A stretch of DNA of 64,000 nucleotides, taken from positions 124,001-188,000 of the forward strand of contig NZ_QGTW01000008.1 in assembly GCF_003182355.1 (NCBI RefSeq). The letters are read 5' to 3'. A program made the position numbers and the translations under genes. Source of the stretch: Cytobacillus oceanisediminis (GTDB lineage Bacteria; Bacillota; Bacilli; Bacillales; Cytobacillaceae). The notes beneath the pieces were generated by a model. That model searched no databases, had not been told where the DNA came from, and was given only the letters and a program-made list of their open reading frames with translations. Of the stretch, positions 37,324-47,121 are shown piece after piece (the stretch's first letter is position 1; every line of letters starts with the position of its first letter).

Positions 37324-37485
37324 CTTTGCTCCCCCTCTGTCTCCTCCGAGTCTCCATTCTTAGCTGTCAGAGTTCACTTTATCGGGTATAACGGACAGTA
37401 ACCCCCACTCATGACCTAATATCTGTAATATAACTAATTTTTAGTGGGGCACAACTGCCCATGAGGCCCGATTGGTTCAACTAAC

Positions 37486-37510
37486 ATCAGCGGAAAGGTC
37501 CTCCGCTGAT
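37486..37510 (-). other. Hairpin after rnc
   Basis: Perfect arms ATCAGCGG / CCGCTGAT, eight bases downstream of the rnc stop, without a T-run. It is part of a 194-bp spacer that also has AACGGACAGTAA at 37389, a motif shared with the 88-bp element at 38478. Confidence 0.5.
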
Positions 37511-37517
37511 TAAAGTT

Positions 37518-38261
37518 TCACTTTATATGGTTCTTCAATACTTCCAGAGCCATTTGGGCAGCATGCTGTTCGGCTTCCTTCTTTGACCGCCCTGTGCCTG
37601 TTCCAAGTTCCCTGCCATTCAAGGAAACGGTGGAAACAAATTCACGATTATGAGCAGGCCCTTTTTCCTGAAGAATTTTATATTCAATTGAACCTGCACC
37701 ATCACGCTGGACCAGCTCCTGCAGCTGGCTCTTAAAATCCATCACATGCGAAAAAGCACCTGAATCGATTTTTGGAAAAACGACTTTTTCCAAAAAGCCG
37801 ACAACCGTATCCAACCCTTTATCCAAATACAAGGCACCGACAAAAGCTTCAAAAACATCTGCAAGCAGTGCAGGACGAGCTCTTCCGCCTGTCATTTCTT
37901 CTCCTTTTCCTAGCAGGACAAGATCTCCGAAGAATAATTCATGGGCAAAAGAAACCAGGGATGGCTCACAAACAACAGCCGCCCTCAATTTAGTTAATTC
38001 TCCTTCGCTCATCATAGGATATTTCAGGTAAAGGAATTTAGAAACTGTCAATTCCAGTACCGCATCTCCCAAAAATTCAAGCCTTTCATTATCCTCGTAG
38101 GGTTTTCTCCGATGCTCATTCACATAAGATGAATGGGTAAAAGCTTGTTTTAAAAGCTTTTCATTTTCAAATTGAATTCCTAGCTTTGCCTGAAAATCTT
38201 TAAATTGCTTTTCGATTGCGCGAAATGATTTTCTTTCCTTGTCTTTATTGTTACTGCGCAT
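37518..38261 (-). CDS. rnc: Ribonuclease III
   Basis: Double-strand-specific RNase for rRNA processing. The 247 residues have the endonuclease domain with the signature [13 protein letters not shown] (catalytic E62, D66) and [18 protein letters not shown] (second catalytic pair), and a C-terminal dsRNA-binding domain (about 175-243, ending [18 protein letters not shown]). Start at the ATG at 38261 with AAGGTGG seven bases upstream. Order acpP-rnc-smc as in B. subtilis. Separated from acpP by a 373-bp spacer with a repeat and a terminator. Confidence 0.97.
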   Translation of the reverse strand: MRSNNKDKERKSFRAIEKQFKDFQAKLGIQFENEKLLKQAFTHSSYVNEHRRKPYEDNERLEFLGDAVLELTVSKFLYLKYPMMSEGELTKLRAAVVCEPSLVSFAHELFFGDLVLLGKGEEMTGGRARPALLADVFEAFVGALYLDKGLDTVVGFLEKVVFPKIDSGAFSHVMDFKSQLQELVQRDGAGSIEYKILQEKGPAHNREFVSTVSLNGRELGTGTGRSKKEAEQHAAQMALEVLKNHIK

Positions 38262-38436
38262 AATGCATCCACCTTGCTAACATATTATATTCTTGCTTTC
38301 TTTGTATCATCGTTAAAGATAGAGTTTAACATGGTCTTCCCTAAGTTTACGTAATAAAGATGAAAAACGCAAAAAAACTCGAGTGCTTTTTACCAACCAT
38401 TACAAGTTAATTCCGATAATCCATTTTTCACAGAAG

Positions 38437-38463
38437 AAAGCCCCGTTATCAAACGGAGCTTTT
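38437..38463. other. Hairpin AAAGCCCCGTT / ACGGAGCTTTT
   Basis: Imperfect stem within the acpP-rnc spacer (38262-38634). T-rich on both sides, so it might act as a weak terminator in either direction; on the minus strand it would be the last of two hairpins after acpP. Confidence 0.5.
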
Positions 38464-38477
38464 GTTGAAACATATTT

Positions 38478-38565
38478 ACTGTCCGCAGCCACCTGATGAA
38501 ACTGGCGGATACCGCGTTGGCATGAATGCAGCTTCTGGCCAATGCAACAGGTAACAACGGACAGT
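38478..38565. repeat. 88-bp inverted-repeat element
   Basis: Ends are ACTGTCCG and CGGACAGT; inside them ACCTG / CAGGT continue the pairing after short unpaired stretches. The core can form a smaller hairpin. The motif AACGGACAGTAA returns at 37389 next to smc. No coding sense in any frame. Confidence 0.7.
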
Positions 38566-38577
38566 AAACATCCACTG

Positions 38578-38615
38578 TTAAAATTGCTGCAGCGAGGGGG
38601 AGTCCCTCACTGCAG
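38578..38615 (-). terminator. Terminator-like hairpin after acpP
   Basis: Stem CTGCAG.GAGGG / CCCTC.CTGCAG on the minus strand followed by CAATTTT, 20 bp after the acpP stop. It ends the fab operon. Confidence 0.7.
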
Positions 38616-38634
38616 AGTTTGGTTCACCTAACGA

Positions 38635-38868
38635 TTATTGGCTAGCTTTTATGTAATTTACAGCGTCACCGACTGTTGCGATTTTTTCAGCGTCATCGTC
38701 AGAAATTTCCATATCGAACTCATCTTCTAATTCCATAACTAATTCTACTACATCAAGGGAATCAGCGCCAAGATCATCTTTGAAAGAAGCTTCCAATTTT
38801 ACTTCAGACTCCTCAACACCAAGACGGTCTACGATGATCTTTGTTACACGTTCTAATACTTCTGCCAT
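38635..38868 (-). CDS. acpP: Acyl carrier protein
   Basis: Carrier of growing acyl chains for fatty acid and phospholipid synthesis. 77 residues, acidic, with the 4'-phosphopantetheine attachment site S37 in [11 protein letters not shown]. Start at the ATG at 38868 with GGAGGTG seven bases upstream. It is the last gene of fapR-plsX-fabD-fabG-acpP, but has a promoter of its own in the 90-bp gap after fabG, which fits the high demand for ACP. Confidence 0.98.
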   Translation of the reverse strand: MAEVLERVTKIIVDRLGVEESEVKLEASFKDDLGADSLDVVELVMELEDEFDMEISDDDAEKIATVGDAVNYIKASQ

Positions 38869-38890
38869 GCTTGTTCACCTCCCCTCAAGT

Positions 38891-38919
38891 ATTATAGAGT
38901 ATTTTAATCAATTAATAAA
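38891..38919 (-). promoter_or_regulatory. Promoter of acpP
   Basis: Minus strand: -10 TATAAT (consensus) 22 bp before the start codon; the -35 is weak (TTTATT at 17 bp). Confidence 0.55.
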
Positions 38920-38958
38920 AGGTTTTATAAGAAATTTTGCATTACAAGCCTATTACAA

Positions 38959-39702
38959 TTACATAACCATTCCGCCATCTACATGTAGGGTTTGCCCTGT
39001 CATATAGCGGCTGTCTTCGGAAGCAAGAAATACTGCTACATTTGCAATATCAGACGGATCCCCAAAACGTGCTAACGGAATTTGTTTAAGCATTTGGTCT
39101 TTTACTTCCTCGTTTAGCTTATCAGTCATGTCAGTTGTAATAAAACCCGGGGCAATCGCATTAACCGTAATCCCTCTTGATGCAAGCTCCTTGGCGGATG
39201 TTTTTGTCAGGCCAATCACCCCGGACTTCGCAGCCACATAGTTAGCTTGGCCAGGATTTCCGCTTACCCCTACAATGGAGGAAATATTGATAATGCGTCC
39301 GCTGCGCTGCTTCATCATCTGCCTTGTTACAGCTTTGGTACAAAGGAATACCCCTTTGAGATTTATGTTAATAACATCATCCCACTCGTCTTCCTTCATT
39401 CTCATGATCAGATTGTCTTTTGTTATACCGGCATTATTGACAAGAATGTCAAGCTTGCCAAACTTTTCAATTGTTTCCTTCACCATGTTAGCCACAGACT
39501 CACTATTGGAAACATCGCACTGCACAGCAAATGCATTTCTGCCCAATGCTTTGATTTCATCAACTACTTCATTTGCTCTTGTTTCGCTTCCTGAGTAGTT
39601 AACCGCAATATCAGCACCCTGCTTTGCAAGGCCAAGAGCGATTTCCCTGCCAATCCCACGGGAAGCACCTGTAACCAACGCTGCTTTTCCTTCCAACTTC
39701 AT
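38959..39702 (-). CDS. fabG: 3-oxoacyl-[acyl-carrier-protein] reductase
   Basis: NADPH-dependent short-chain dehydrogenase, first reduction step of fatty acid elongation. The 247 residues have TGASRGIG (11-18), NNAG (89-92), catalytic S141/S142, Y155 and K159 (YVAAK), and the C-terminal [12 protein letters not shown]. The ATG overlaps the fabD stop by four bases and is preceded by AAAGGAGG. Confidence 0.97.
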   Translation of the reverse strand: MKLEGKAALVTGASRGIGREIALGLAKQGADIAVNYSGSETRANEVVDEIKALGRNAFAVQCDVSNSESVANMVKETIEKFGKLDILVNNAGITKDNLIMRMKEDEWDDVININLKGVFLCTKAVTRQMMKQRSGRIINISSIVGVSGNPGQANYVAAKSGVIGLTKTSAKELASRGITVNAIAPGFITTDMTDKLNEEVKDQMLKQIPLARFGDPSDIANVAVFLASEDSRYMTGQTLHVDGGMVM

Positions 39703-40646
39703 CGTAGTTCCTCCTTTAAGGACTCTAGTACTGCCTGACAGGTTTCTGCATCTGAAACCGCATAGGTTTTTAGGGAACGATCAACCTTTTTAACCAATCC
39801 TGACAATACTTTTCCAGGTCCTATTTCTATAAAAGCATCGACTCCAAGATCTACCATTTTGCGGATGGAGTCCTCCCAGAGTACTGGAGAATATAATTGC
39901 TCAATCAATCTGCTGGTAATCTCGGACGCGGATGTCATTTCTGATGCAGTAACGTTTGCAATAACGGGTACAGCAGCATCCTTTATTTCAATCTCATCCA
40001 AAATCTGTTTGAACTTCTCCGCAGCAGGCTTCATAAGCTCGGAATGGAAAGGCCCGCTTACGTCTAAAGGAAGCACGCGTTTGGCCCCTGCTACTTTAGC
40101 CTTTTCGGAAGCTTGTTCAACACCTGCTCTGGAGCCAGAAATAACGATTTGGCCAGGACAATTCAAGTTTGCCAGCTGCACAGGATTCCCTTCTTTGGTT
40201 ACCTCCTCTGTCACAGCAGTCAGCTTGTCCCTGTCAAGGCCTAACACTGCAGCCATGGTGCCTTCCCCATTCGGAACAGCTTCTTCCATAAATTCTCCTC
40301 TTTTTCGGACAGCATATACGCCATCTTCAAAGGAAATAGCCCCTGCAGCAACCAGTGCTGTATACTCGCCAAGGCTGTGGCCTGCTACATAATCAGGTGT
40401 AACGCCAGATCTTTTAAAATAATCCAGAATAGCAATGCTTGTTGTCAGCAGCGCAGGCTGAGCATTTGTTGTTAATGTCAGCTTGTCCTGAGGCCCTTCA
40501 AATATAAGTGAGGAGAGTGAAAATTCCAGTTTCTGATCAGCATTTTCGAAAAAGGATTTTACCTTCTCATCTTGTTCAGCTAATGTTTTTCCCATTCCTG
40601 CAGTCTGTGATCCCTGACCAGGGAACAAAAAGGCGATTTTACCCAT
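39699..40646 (-). CDS. fabD: Malonyl-CoA:ACP transacylase
   Basis: Transfers malonyl from CoA to ACP. The 315 residues have FPGQGSQ at the N-terminus, the active-site [10 protein letters not shown] (S91) and the catalytic His in GPFHSELM. Start at the ATG at 40646 behind AGGGGGA. It overlaps fabG, and a repeat element lies between it and plsX, so its RBS and start are unaffected by the insertion. Confidence 0.97.
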   Translation of the reverse strand: MGKIAFLFPGQGSQTAGMGKTLAEQDEKVKSFFENADQKLEFSLSSLIFEGPQDKLTLTTNAQPALLTTSIAILDYFKRSGVTPDYVAGHSLGEYTALVAAGAISFEDGVYAVRKRGEFMEEAVPNGEGTMAAVLGLDRDKLTAVTEEVTKEGNPVQLANLNCPGQIVISGSRAGVEQASEKAKVAGAKRVLPLDVSGPFHSELMKPAAEKFKQILDEIEIKDAAVPVIANVTASEMTSASEITSRLIEQLYSPVLWEDSIRKMVDLGVDAFIEIGPGKVLSGLVKKVDRSLKTYAVSDAETCQAVLESLKEELR

Positions 40647-40678
40647 AGCGCTTCCCCCTAAATTTAATTATATTATTT

Positions 40679-40825
40679 GGCTCTGTTAATTTTGCCTGCT
40701 GATTCCGCTCCAGGCACTCAGCGAACCGCAGGCGGCCCGAAGCTCCTCGGCGCATTCGCACCTGCCTGCGGGGTCACGATCCAATCAACAGGGTGCTAAA
40801 ATGAACATTAAGCTTTAACACGGCC
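40679..40825. repeat. Dispersed TIR-bounded hairpin element, copy 3 (short form)
   Basis: 147 bp between plsX and fabD, from GGCTCTGTTAATTTTGCC to CTTTAACACGGCC, with the inner arms GATTCCGCTCCAGG and CCAATCAACAGGG. It lacks about 80-90 bp of the middle (including the CCGCAGGACTTTGA block) found in the other copies. It lies inside the FapR-controlled operon. Confidence 0.88.
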
Positions 40826-40827
40826 TA

Positions 40828-41832
40828 TTAATTAATAGCAGCTTTGCCCGCTTCTTTCTCAACAGCTGCCTTGATTGTTTCGGCCACATCGTTTTCAACC
40901 ATATTCCGAGTCTGCCGTACTGCATTATATAAAGCATTCGCATCAGAAGAGCCATGCGCCTTAATTACCGGTGCCTTTAGCCCGAACAATCCGGCTCCGC
41001 CATATTCAGAATAATCCATTTTGGATTTAAGCTCATATAAGTCAGGCTTTAAAGCAGCTGCTGCCAGTTTGGTCTTAAAGCTGCTTGTCAAAGTTGTTTT
41101 TAACATTTTAAAAACAGAAAGCGCTGTGCCCTCAATTGTTTTAAGCACCATATTTCCGGTAAATCCATCTGTTACTACAACATCGGCAGCACCTTCTAGC
41201 AAATCGCGTGCTTCCACATTGCCGATAAAATTAATATCAGCCCGCTTCAGGAGATCGAAGGTGTTTTTAGCTAGTTCATTTCCTTTTTTCTCTTCTGTTC
41301 CAATATTTAAAAGGCCGACCCTGGGATTGGATACTCCACGTACCTTTTCCGTATAAATGGACCCCATAATTGCATATTGGAGAAGATGTTCAGGCTTTGC
41401 ATCCACATTTGCTCCTACATCCAGCAGCAGGAAACCTTCCCCGCCAATGGTTGGAAGCGTTGGTGATAATGCCGGTCGTTCAATCCCTTCAATTCTTCCT
41501 ACTACAAAAAGGCCTGCAGCCATTAGGGCACCCGTGTTGCCTGCTGATATACAAGCATCGGCTTTACCGTCTGATACGAGCTGGGCTGCCAGCACCATCG
41601 ATGCATTCTTCTTTCTCCGGACTGCCCTTACTGGTTCATCATCCGGCAATATGACTTCATTCGTATGTAAAATTTCTATCCGTTCATGAGGTGTAAAGTG
41701 TTCTTTAATTTTCGACTCGTCCCCAACCAGGGTGATATGAACATCCTTAAACTCTGCTGCAGCTTTCATCGCTCCCAGAACAATTTCCTTCGGAGCGTTG
41801 TCGCCTCCCATTGCATCAATTGCAACTTTCAT
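40828..41832 (-). CDS. plsX: Phosphate acyltransferase PlsX
   Basis: Makes acyl-phosphate from acyl-ACP for phospholipid synthesis via PlsY. 334 residues, starting [18 protein letters not shown], with [27 protein letters not shown] and a C-terminal [22 protein letters not shown], all family blocks. Start at the ATG at 41832 behind AAAGGATG. It is second in fapR-plsX-fabD-fabG-acpP; the repeat copy 3 starts two bases after its stop codon. Confidence 0.97.
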   Translation of the reverse strand: MKVAIDAMGGDNAPKEIVLGAMKAAAEFKDVHITLVGDESKIKEHFTPHERIEILHTNEVILPDDEPVRAVRRKKNASMVLAAQLVSDGKADACISAGNTGALMAAGLFVVGRIEGIERPALSPTLPTIGGEGFLLLDVGANVDAKPEHLLQYAIMGSIYTEKVRGVSNPRVGLLNIGTEEKKGNELAKNTFDLLKRADINFIGNVEARDLLEGAADVVVTDGFTGNMVLKTIEGTALSVFKMLKTTLTSSFKTKLAAAALKPDLYELKSKMDYSEYGGAGLFGLKAPVIKAHGSSDANALYNAVRQTRNMVENDVAETIKAAVEKEAGKAAIN

Positions 41833-41853
41833 GATGATTCATCCTTTTAGTCT

Positions 41854-42414
41854 TTATTTTTTTCTGAACATATCAAATTCGCCTTTAAAAACCAATTCAT
41901 TGTTGACGAAGCTATTGACCTCGACAATCGTCCTGCCGCTGCCTTTGTCGATTGTCAGTACTTTGGCTTTAGCGATAACACGTTCATTCAATCTTACTGG
42001 CCTTGTAAATTGAATATTTGCTTTTGCCGTTAAAGCAAGCTCATCGTTTATTACAGCCACCGCCAGTGAGTTGGCCTGTGCAAACATATGGTGTCCGCGG
42101 GCTATTTGATTTCTTTTAAAAACATGCTCTTCCTTTACATCAAAAATGGAAATAGCCGTTTTATCCAATTCTATATCTATTATTTCACCGATTATTTCTT
42201 CTATTGGCAAAGAACGGACTTCATCCTCGAACCTTTTCTCAGCTACATGCTTGATCCGTTCGCGCAATTCAGGAATGGATAATTCAAGGCGATCGAGCCT
42301 GATCGTCTGGACGCTTACTGAAAATTTTTCAGCTAGCTCTTCATCCGTAACAAAAGGGTTCTCTTTTATTGTGTCCGTTAATAATTGCTGGCGCTCTTTT
42401 TTATTTTTTTTCAT
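41854..42414 (-). CDS. fapR: Fatty acid/phospholipid synthesis repressor FapR
   Basis: Malonyl-CoA-responsive repressor of lipid synthesis genes. 186 residues: an N-terminal HTH ([32 protein letters not shown]) and a hot-dog domain that binds malonyl-CoA ([32 protein letters not shown]). The frame extends 30 codons upstream into the promoter; the ATG at 42414 with CGGTGGG six bases upstream gives the proper N-terminus. It is the first gene of its own operon and is autoregulated, since its operator lies in its promoter region. Confidence 0.96.
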   Translation of the reverse strand: MKKNKKERQQLLTDTIKENPFVTDEELAEKFSVSVQTIRLDRLELSIPELRERIKHVAEKRFEDEVRSLPIEEIIGEIIDIELDKTAISIFDVKEEHVFKRNQIARGHHMFAQANSLAVAVINDELALTAKANIQFTRPVRLNERVIAKAKVLTIDKGSGRTIVEVNSFVNNELVFKGEFDMFRKK

Positions 42415-42435
42415 AAAAATCCCACCGTCCGAGAT

Positions 42436-42454
42436 ATTAAGACTAGGTACTAAT
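42436..42454 (-). promoter_or_regulatory. FapR operator
   Basis: Minus strand ATTAGTACCTAGTCTTAAT matches the known FapR box (TTAGNACCTRRTNNTAA). It covers the transcription start side of the promoter at 42458-42486, in a position to block RNA polymerase. Confidence 0.88.
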
Positions 42455-42457
42455 AGT

Positions 42458-42486
42458 AGTATATAATCAAAAAAAGCAGATTGCAA
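42458..42486 (-). promoter_or_regulatory. Sigma-A promoter of fapR-plsX-fabDG-acpP
   Basis: Minus strand: -35 TTGCAA, 17-bp spacer with a T-run, -10 TATACT, directly followed by the FapR box. Upstream of it, up to the recG stop at 42824, is a spacer of about 340 bp with a 13-bp hairpin and no gene. Confidence 0.85.
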
Positions 42487-42711
42487 GAAAGAACTTTTCT
42501 GCAATCTGCATCGTTCATGTTCTTTGGAAGATGAAAAATAATTGCCATCTGCTTTGACTGAAAAGGGCTTCGTTTACGGGTTGAGAATAGATTTACCTTG
42601 CGAACCGGCATTATTTTCTACTATGGCATTTCTGCTGGTTTTTCTCTCCGGGGAAAAGACTTTATATGAGCTTTTGATGCTATTTCTGCTCGCTTTTATC
42701 TGATGTATGTA

Positions 42712-42747
42712 ACGGGTAGACCACTTAAAATTATGTGGCCCACCCGT
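42712..42747 (-). other. Long hairpin after recG
   Basis: Arms ACGGGTGGGCCAC / GTGGTCTACCCGT (minus strand) with a 10-base AT loop, 77 bp after the recG stop. No T-run follows, so a terminator role is only possible. The remaining bases of the recG-fapR spacer show nothing else. Confidence 0.55.
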
Positions 42748-42823
42748 GTTAACTGATTCTGTAATCTACCTTATTTAAATCGGAACAATCGGTCCCCTTT
42801 TATGGTGGATACAAACCTTGCCA

Positions 42824-44872
42824 TTAATCTAGCTTTTCTCCTTCAAGTACTCCTGTTTCCCTTAAATAATTCCTCAATGGCAGGTATTCATCGGAGTGCC
42901 AAAATTCATCTGATTCGACTAGGGCAGCGGCATCGTTTCTGGCAGTTTCAAGTGCGCGGTAATCATGGACCATATCCGCAACTTTAAACTCTGGCAGGCC
43001 GCTTTGTTTTTTTCCAAAAAAGTCTCCGGGACCCCTGAGTTCCAAATCTTTTTCACTGAGTGCAAATCCATCATTTGTTTCCGTCATGATTTTCATGCGC
43101 TCTTTTCCTACTTCAGATTTCGGATCGGCAAGGAGAATGCAAAAAGATTGCTTATCTCCTCGGCCAACTCTTCCCCTTAACTGATGGAGCTGCGCAAGCC
43201 CAAATCTTTCTGCATCATAGATAACCATCATGGTAGCATTGGGAACATTTACGCCAACCTCAACAACTGTAGTGGAAACAAGAACCTGAATTTCATTCTT
43301 GCTGAAAGCCTTCATGACGTGTTCTTTTTCTTCAGGATGCAGCCTTCCATGCATTAGCCCGACATCGTATCGGCCATGGAAATGGTGCATCAAAGTAGCA
43401 TGGACATCAATAGCATTTTGGACATCCAGTTTATCTGATTCTTCAATAAGGGGGCATATTACATATACCTGCTGGCCCGCTGAAAGTTCTTTCTCCATAA
43501 AGCCCAGAACCCGGTCAAGCATTTCCGGCTTGGCCCAATATGTTTCAATTGCTTTTCGACCTGCGGGCATTTCATCGATGATGGATACATCCATTTCTCC
43601 AAAGACGGTGATCGCCAAAGTTCTTGGAATAGGAGTAGCAGTCATGAATAGTACATCGGGATTTTCCCCTTTTTCCCTCAGAATTCGGCGCTGGCCAACA
43701 CCGAATCTATGCTGTTCATCCGTTATGACCAATCCAAGTCTTGCAAACTCCACTTCTTCCTGGATAAGTGCATGGGTTCCTATAAGGACATTAATTTCGC
43801 CTTCTTTTAGCTGATGGAGAATTTCTCTTCTACGCTTTCCCTTTACTGAGCTAGTAAGCAGTTCACAGCGTAATTCAAATGGCTCAAGCATGGCTTTTAA
43901 AGATTCAGCATGCTGCTCTGCCAATATCTCTGTCGGAACCATCAAAGCTCCCTGGAAACCTGCTGTTCTGCTGGCAAATAGCGCTATGGCTGCCACGGCG
44001 GTTTTGCCCGAACCTACATCCCCCTGAAGAAGCCTGTTCATACGGTATGGAGATTTCAAGTCGGCCAGGATTTCGTTTACAACCCTTTTTTGAGCGCTGG
44101 TTAATGAAAAAGGCAAAGAATCAATAAATTCCATTAACCAAGTAAGATTATAGGCTTGTACAATCCCCTTTGACAGCTCTCTTTCAATCTTTCGCAGTGC
44201 CTGCATTTTTAATTGAAAATAGAAAAATTCTTCAAAGACGAAACGACGCCTTCCCTGCTTCAGCTCATTTTCATTTGCCGGAAAGTGAAGGGATCTCATT
44301 GCATCTCTTCTATTAAGAAGCCTATATTGCAATAAATAACGTTCAGGCAATGTTTCCTCGATCTCATTCCCGTATTGGGAGAAAGCAAGATTGATAAAGC
44401 GCCTGATTCCTTTAACTGTTATTTTGCCCTTAACGGCATAAACAGGTTCAAAATCTTTGTTATTAGAGGCTGCGCCAACTTTCAACTCATTCGCCGTAAT
44501 GACCTGGCGGTGCTGGTCCCATTTGCCTGTAACTGTTACCTTTTCATTCAAAGCGATTTTATTTTTTAAATATGGCTGATTGAACAGGACTACTTGGATA
44601 AGGTATCGGCCGACAAGTACCCTGACCGTTAGCCTCGAACGTTTTCTTCCATAATAGACAAGAGAGGGCTCACTGTGAACCTTCCCTTCCACGGTCACTC
44701 TTTCATCATGTTTGATGTCAGCGAGATCCTTTAGCCTGTAATCCTCGTACCTGTATGGAAAATGCTCAAGCAAGTCCCTGACAGTATTTATATTCATTTC
44801 GGCCAGTGATTCTGCTGTTTCCTCGCCTATACCTTTAACAGCCGTAACAGACTGGTTTAAGTTTTGATTCAC
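42824..44872 (-). CDS. recG: ATP-dependent DNA helicase RecG
   Basis: Branched-DNA helicase that remodels stalled forks and Holliday junctions. An N-terminal wedge/OB domain (VTAVKGIGEETAESL, FPYRYEDY) is followed by SF2 helicase domains with Walker A GDVGSGKTAVA, box DEQHRFG, TATPIPRT and the C-terminal motif QLHQLRGRVGRG. Start uncertain: the frame opens at a TTG at 44893, and the GTG at 44872 gives 682 residues as in B. subtilis; neither has a good binding site. Neighbours: fapR downstream; fakA upstream, without the sdaAB-sdaAA of B. subtilis. Confidence 0.95.
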   Translation of the reverse strand: MNQNLNQSVTAVKGIGEETAESLAEMNINTVRDLLEHFPYRYEDYRLKDLADIKHDERVTVEGKVHSEPSLVYYGRKRSRLTVRVLVGRYLIQVVLFNQPYLKNKIALNEKVTVTGKWDQHRQVITANELKVGAASNNKDFEPVYAVKGKITVKGIRRFINLAFSQYGNEIEETLPERYLLQYRLLNRRDAMRSLHFPANENELKQGRRRFVFEEFFYFQLKMQALRKIERELSKGIVQAYNLTWLMEFIDSLPFSLTSAQKRVVNEILADLKSPYRMNRLLQGDVGSGKTAVAAIALFASRTAGFQGALMVPTEILAEQHAESLKAMLEPFELRCELLTSSVKGKRRREILHQLKEGEINVLIGTHALIQEEVEFARLGLVITDEQHRFGVGQRRILREKGENPDVLFMTATPIPRTLAITVFGEMDVSIIDEMPAGRKAIETYWAKPEMLDRVLGFMEKELSAGQQVYVICPLIEESDKLDVQNAIDVHATLMHHFHGRYDVGLMHGRLHPEEKEHVMKAFSKNEIQVLVSTTVVEVGVNVPNATMMVIYDAERFGLAQLHQLRGRVGRGDKQSFCILLADPKSEVGKERMKIMTETNDGFALSEKDLELRGPGDFFGKKQSGLPEFKVADMVHDYRALETARNDAAALVESDEFWHSDEYLPLRNYLRETGVLEGEKLD

Positions 44873-45110
44873 GTTTATTGAGCAGAATGCCAATTAAAAT
44901 TTAATGTATCTGTCTTCAAAGGCAGACCGCCAACCCTCCCTGCGCAGTTTCTTTTGTTCTGCAGGCATTAAAATGCCTAATTTATACCTAGCACATTTTT
45001 ATTTGAATATGCAAATAAATGAATCACTCTCAAGCATTAATTTCAGGCTTACGTCAGTTGAACACCCTTGTGCTTTCAGAATAATTCCCTTGCATATTTT
45101 TGAATAATTT

Positions 45111-45350
45111 GCTTTGTAAAGGTTGCCTGTTGATTTCCGCTCACAAAGCTCTCTTTCCGCGGGCGGTCAGGAAGCTTCCTCAAGCATTAAGCCTGAGGGG
45201 TCTCCCATTGATCCGCACTCCCGCAGGACTTTGAATAAACATCGTCGAAGACACACCGCACGAGGGAAAGCGAATGCCTTTTCGAGGATCTCGCGCCTTC
45301 CGCTCCAATCAACAAAGTGCCCAAAACAACACTGCCCTTTAACACAGCTT
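45111..45350. repeat. Dispersed TIR-bounded hairpin element, copy 4
   Basis: From GCTTTGTAAAGG to TTTAACACAGC in the 535-bp fakA-recG spacer; inner arms TTGATTTCCGCTC at 45130 and CCGCTCCAATCAACA, with the shared block CCGCAGGACTTTGAATAAAC. The 217 bp between the recG start and the element show no gene. Confidence 0.88.
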
Positions 45351-45392
45351 AATATTCCCTGTGCGGCAAGAAAATCAAGCTTTTTAAACAGG

Positions 45393-45421
45393 CAAAAAGC
45401 GAAGGCAATGCCCTCGCTTTT
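45393..45421 (-). terminator. Intrinsic terminator after fakA
   Basis: Minus-strand stem AAAAGCGAGGGC / GCCTTCGCTTTTT with a 2-3 base loop, 8 bp after the fakA stop. Confidence 0.88.
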
Positions 45422-45428
45422 GTCATTA

Positions 45429-47105
45429 TTATTCAATTGAGAAGATGAAAGAGTATAGAGGCTGTTTGCCATCATGCACTTCCACTTCGACATCTTCATA
45501 CTTTTCCTCAACATAGCTGATCAGTGCGTCTACCTCTTCCTCTGCGGCATCTTCACCTTTTAAAATGGTTAAGATTTCAGAGTCTTCGTCGATCATTTGA
45601 TCAAGAAGGTCTTTGGCGGATTGCACTCTATCTTTGTTTTTTACAACTATTTTCCCATCGGCTATGCCCATGAAATCATCTTTTTCAATTTCAAGTCCGT
45701 CAATGCTCGTATCGCGGACAGCAAATGTGATCTGGCCGGTTTTAACATGCTGAAGGGCATCTGTCATGCCTTCCTCGTTTTGCTCAATGTTTGCACCTGG
45801 ATTAAAGGCAAGAAGCGCCGCCATTCCTTGAGGGACAGTTTTTGAAGGTACAACTACTGCTTCTTCCTCTGTCACTTCCGCAGCCTGCTGTGCTGCCATG
45901 ATAATATTTTTATTGTTTGGCAAAATAATGACTTTCTTTGCATTCACTTCTTTGATGGCTTTCACGATATCCTCCGTACTTGGATTCATCGTTTGGCCGC
46001 CTTCAATGACTGCATGCGCCCCGATGCTGCGGAAAAGATCAGCGATTCCTCTTCCCATAGATACCGTAACAATACCGTACTCTTGCTTTTCTTTCGGCTT
46101 TGTTTCGGCAGCTAAAGGTGTCTGGACATCTTCTACCAAATTTGTATGCTGCTGGCGCATATTCTCAATCTTCATATTGATTAAACTCCCGTAGCGCTGG
46201 CCATACGTTAAGCAATCGCCAGGCTGCTCGGAGTGAATATGTACTTTTACTAGCTGCTCATCTGCGATAACTAACAGAGAATCACCATATTGGCTTAAAT
46301 CCTGGCGGAATTTTTCCTCTGAGAAAGGGCTGGCAGATAGCTTTTCACCTTCAAACTTCACCATAAACTCAGTGCAATAGCCGAATTCAATATCTTCAGT
46401 GTTCATGAAACTATGAATATTTTTGTGATGTTCCGCGCTTACCAGGTCATCCATCTTCGGAAGAGCAGCCGGTGTATCCGGAAGTTTCTCGCCTTTAAGC
46501 TCTGCAAGGAATCCCTCATAGACAAAAACAAGGCCTTGGCCGCCACTGTCTACAACACCCACTTCTTTTAGAACAGGCAGAAGGTCTGGAGTCCGGTTTA
46601 ACGAAGCTTTTGCTTCTTTTAAAACTTCCTCCATGATGGCAATAATATCATCTTCATTTTTTGCGGCCTGTACAGCTTTCTTGGCAGAATCCTTGGCAAC
46701 GGTTAAGATCGTTCCTTCTACAGGCTTCATTACAGCTTTATAGGCAGTCTCAACCCCGGAATTCAAGGCATCAGCAAACTCTTTTCCATTAATAGCAGCT
46801 TTCTGCTCAATGGCTTTGGAGAAGCCGCGGAACAGTTGGGAAAGGATTACCCCGGAGTTTCCGCGGGCACCCATTAACAAGCCTTTAGAGAGGGCAGTGC
46901 CCACTTTTCCGATATGTTCCTGAATATTATTCTTAACTTCCTTTGCACCGGAAGTCATGGACAAATTCATGTTTGTTCCAGTGTCTCCATCAGGAACAGG
47001 GAAAACGTTTAATGCATCTACTAATTTTGCATTAGCAGATAAATGGTTCGCTCCTTGTATAACCATTTCGGCAAAAAGCTTCCCATCTAAAACTTTTTTT
47101 GACAC
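45429..47105 (-). CDS. fakA: Fatty acid kinase subunit FakA (YloV)
   Basis: ATP-binding subunit of fatty acid kinase, which phosphorylates exogenous fatty acids held by FakB proteins. The 558 residues have an N-terminal DhaL/Dak2 domain (FPVPDGDTGTNMNLSMTSG, the metal/ATP site; GARGNSGVILSQLFRGF) and a C-terminal DegV-like FakA region (YGIVTVSMGRGIADLFRSIGA). Start is GTG at 47105 with GAGGAGG eight bases before it. It follows yloU by 16 bp. The product enters phospholipid synthesis as acyl phosphate, like the PlsX product. Confidence 0.95.
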   Translation of the reverse strand: MSKKVLDGKLFAEMVIQGANHLSANAKLVDALNVFPVPDGDTGTNMNLSMTSGAKEVKNNIQEHIGKVGTALSKGLLMGARGNSGVILSQLFRGFSKAIEQKAAINGKEFADALNSGVETAYKAVMKPVEGTILTVAKDSAKKAVQAAKNEDDIIAIMEEVLKEAKASLNRTPDLLPVLKEVGVVDSGGQGLVFVYEGFLAELKGEKLPDTPAALPKMDDLVSAEHHKNIHSFMNTEDIEFGYCTEFMVKFEGEKLSASPFSEEKFRQDLSQYGDSLLVIADEQLVKVHIHSEQPGDCLTYGQRYGSLINMKIENMRQQHTNLVEDVQTPLAAETKPKEKQEYGIVTVSMGRGIADLFRSIGAHAVIEGGQTMNPSTEDIVKAIKEVNAKKVIILPNNKNIIMAAQQAAEVTEEEAVVVPSKTVPQGMAALLAFNPGANIEQNEEGMTDALQHVKTGQITFAVRDTSIDGLEIEKDDFMGIADGKIVVKNKDRVQSAKDLLDQMIDEDSEILTILKGEDAAEEEVDALISYVEEKYEDVEVEVHDGKQPLYSFIFSIE

Positions 47106-47121
47106 AAGTCTTTCCTCCTCA

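Noticed and set aside
40679-40825. Insertion sequence or transposase gene
   Set aside because: None of the five element copies is long enough to code for a transposase; they look non-autonomous.
42415-42504. 30-codon N-terminal extension of FapR
   Set aside because: It would cover the promoter and the FapR operator; the ATG at 42414 has a proper binding site.
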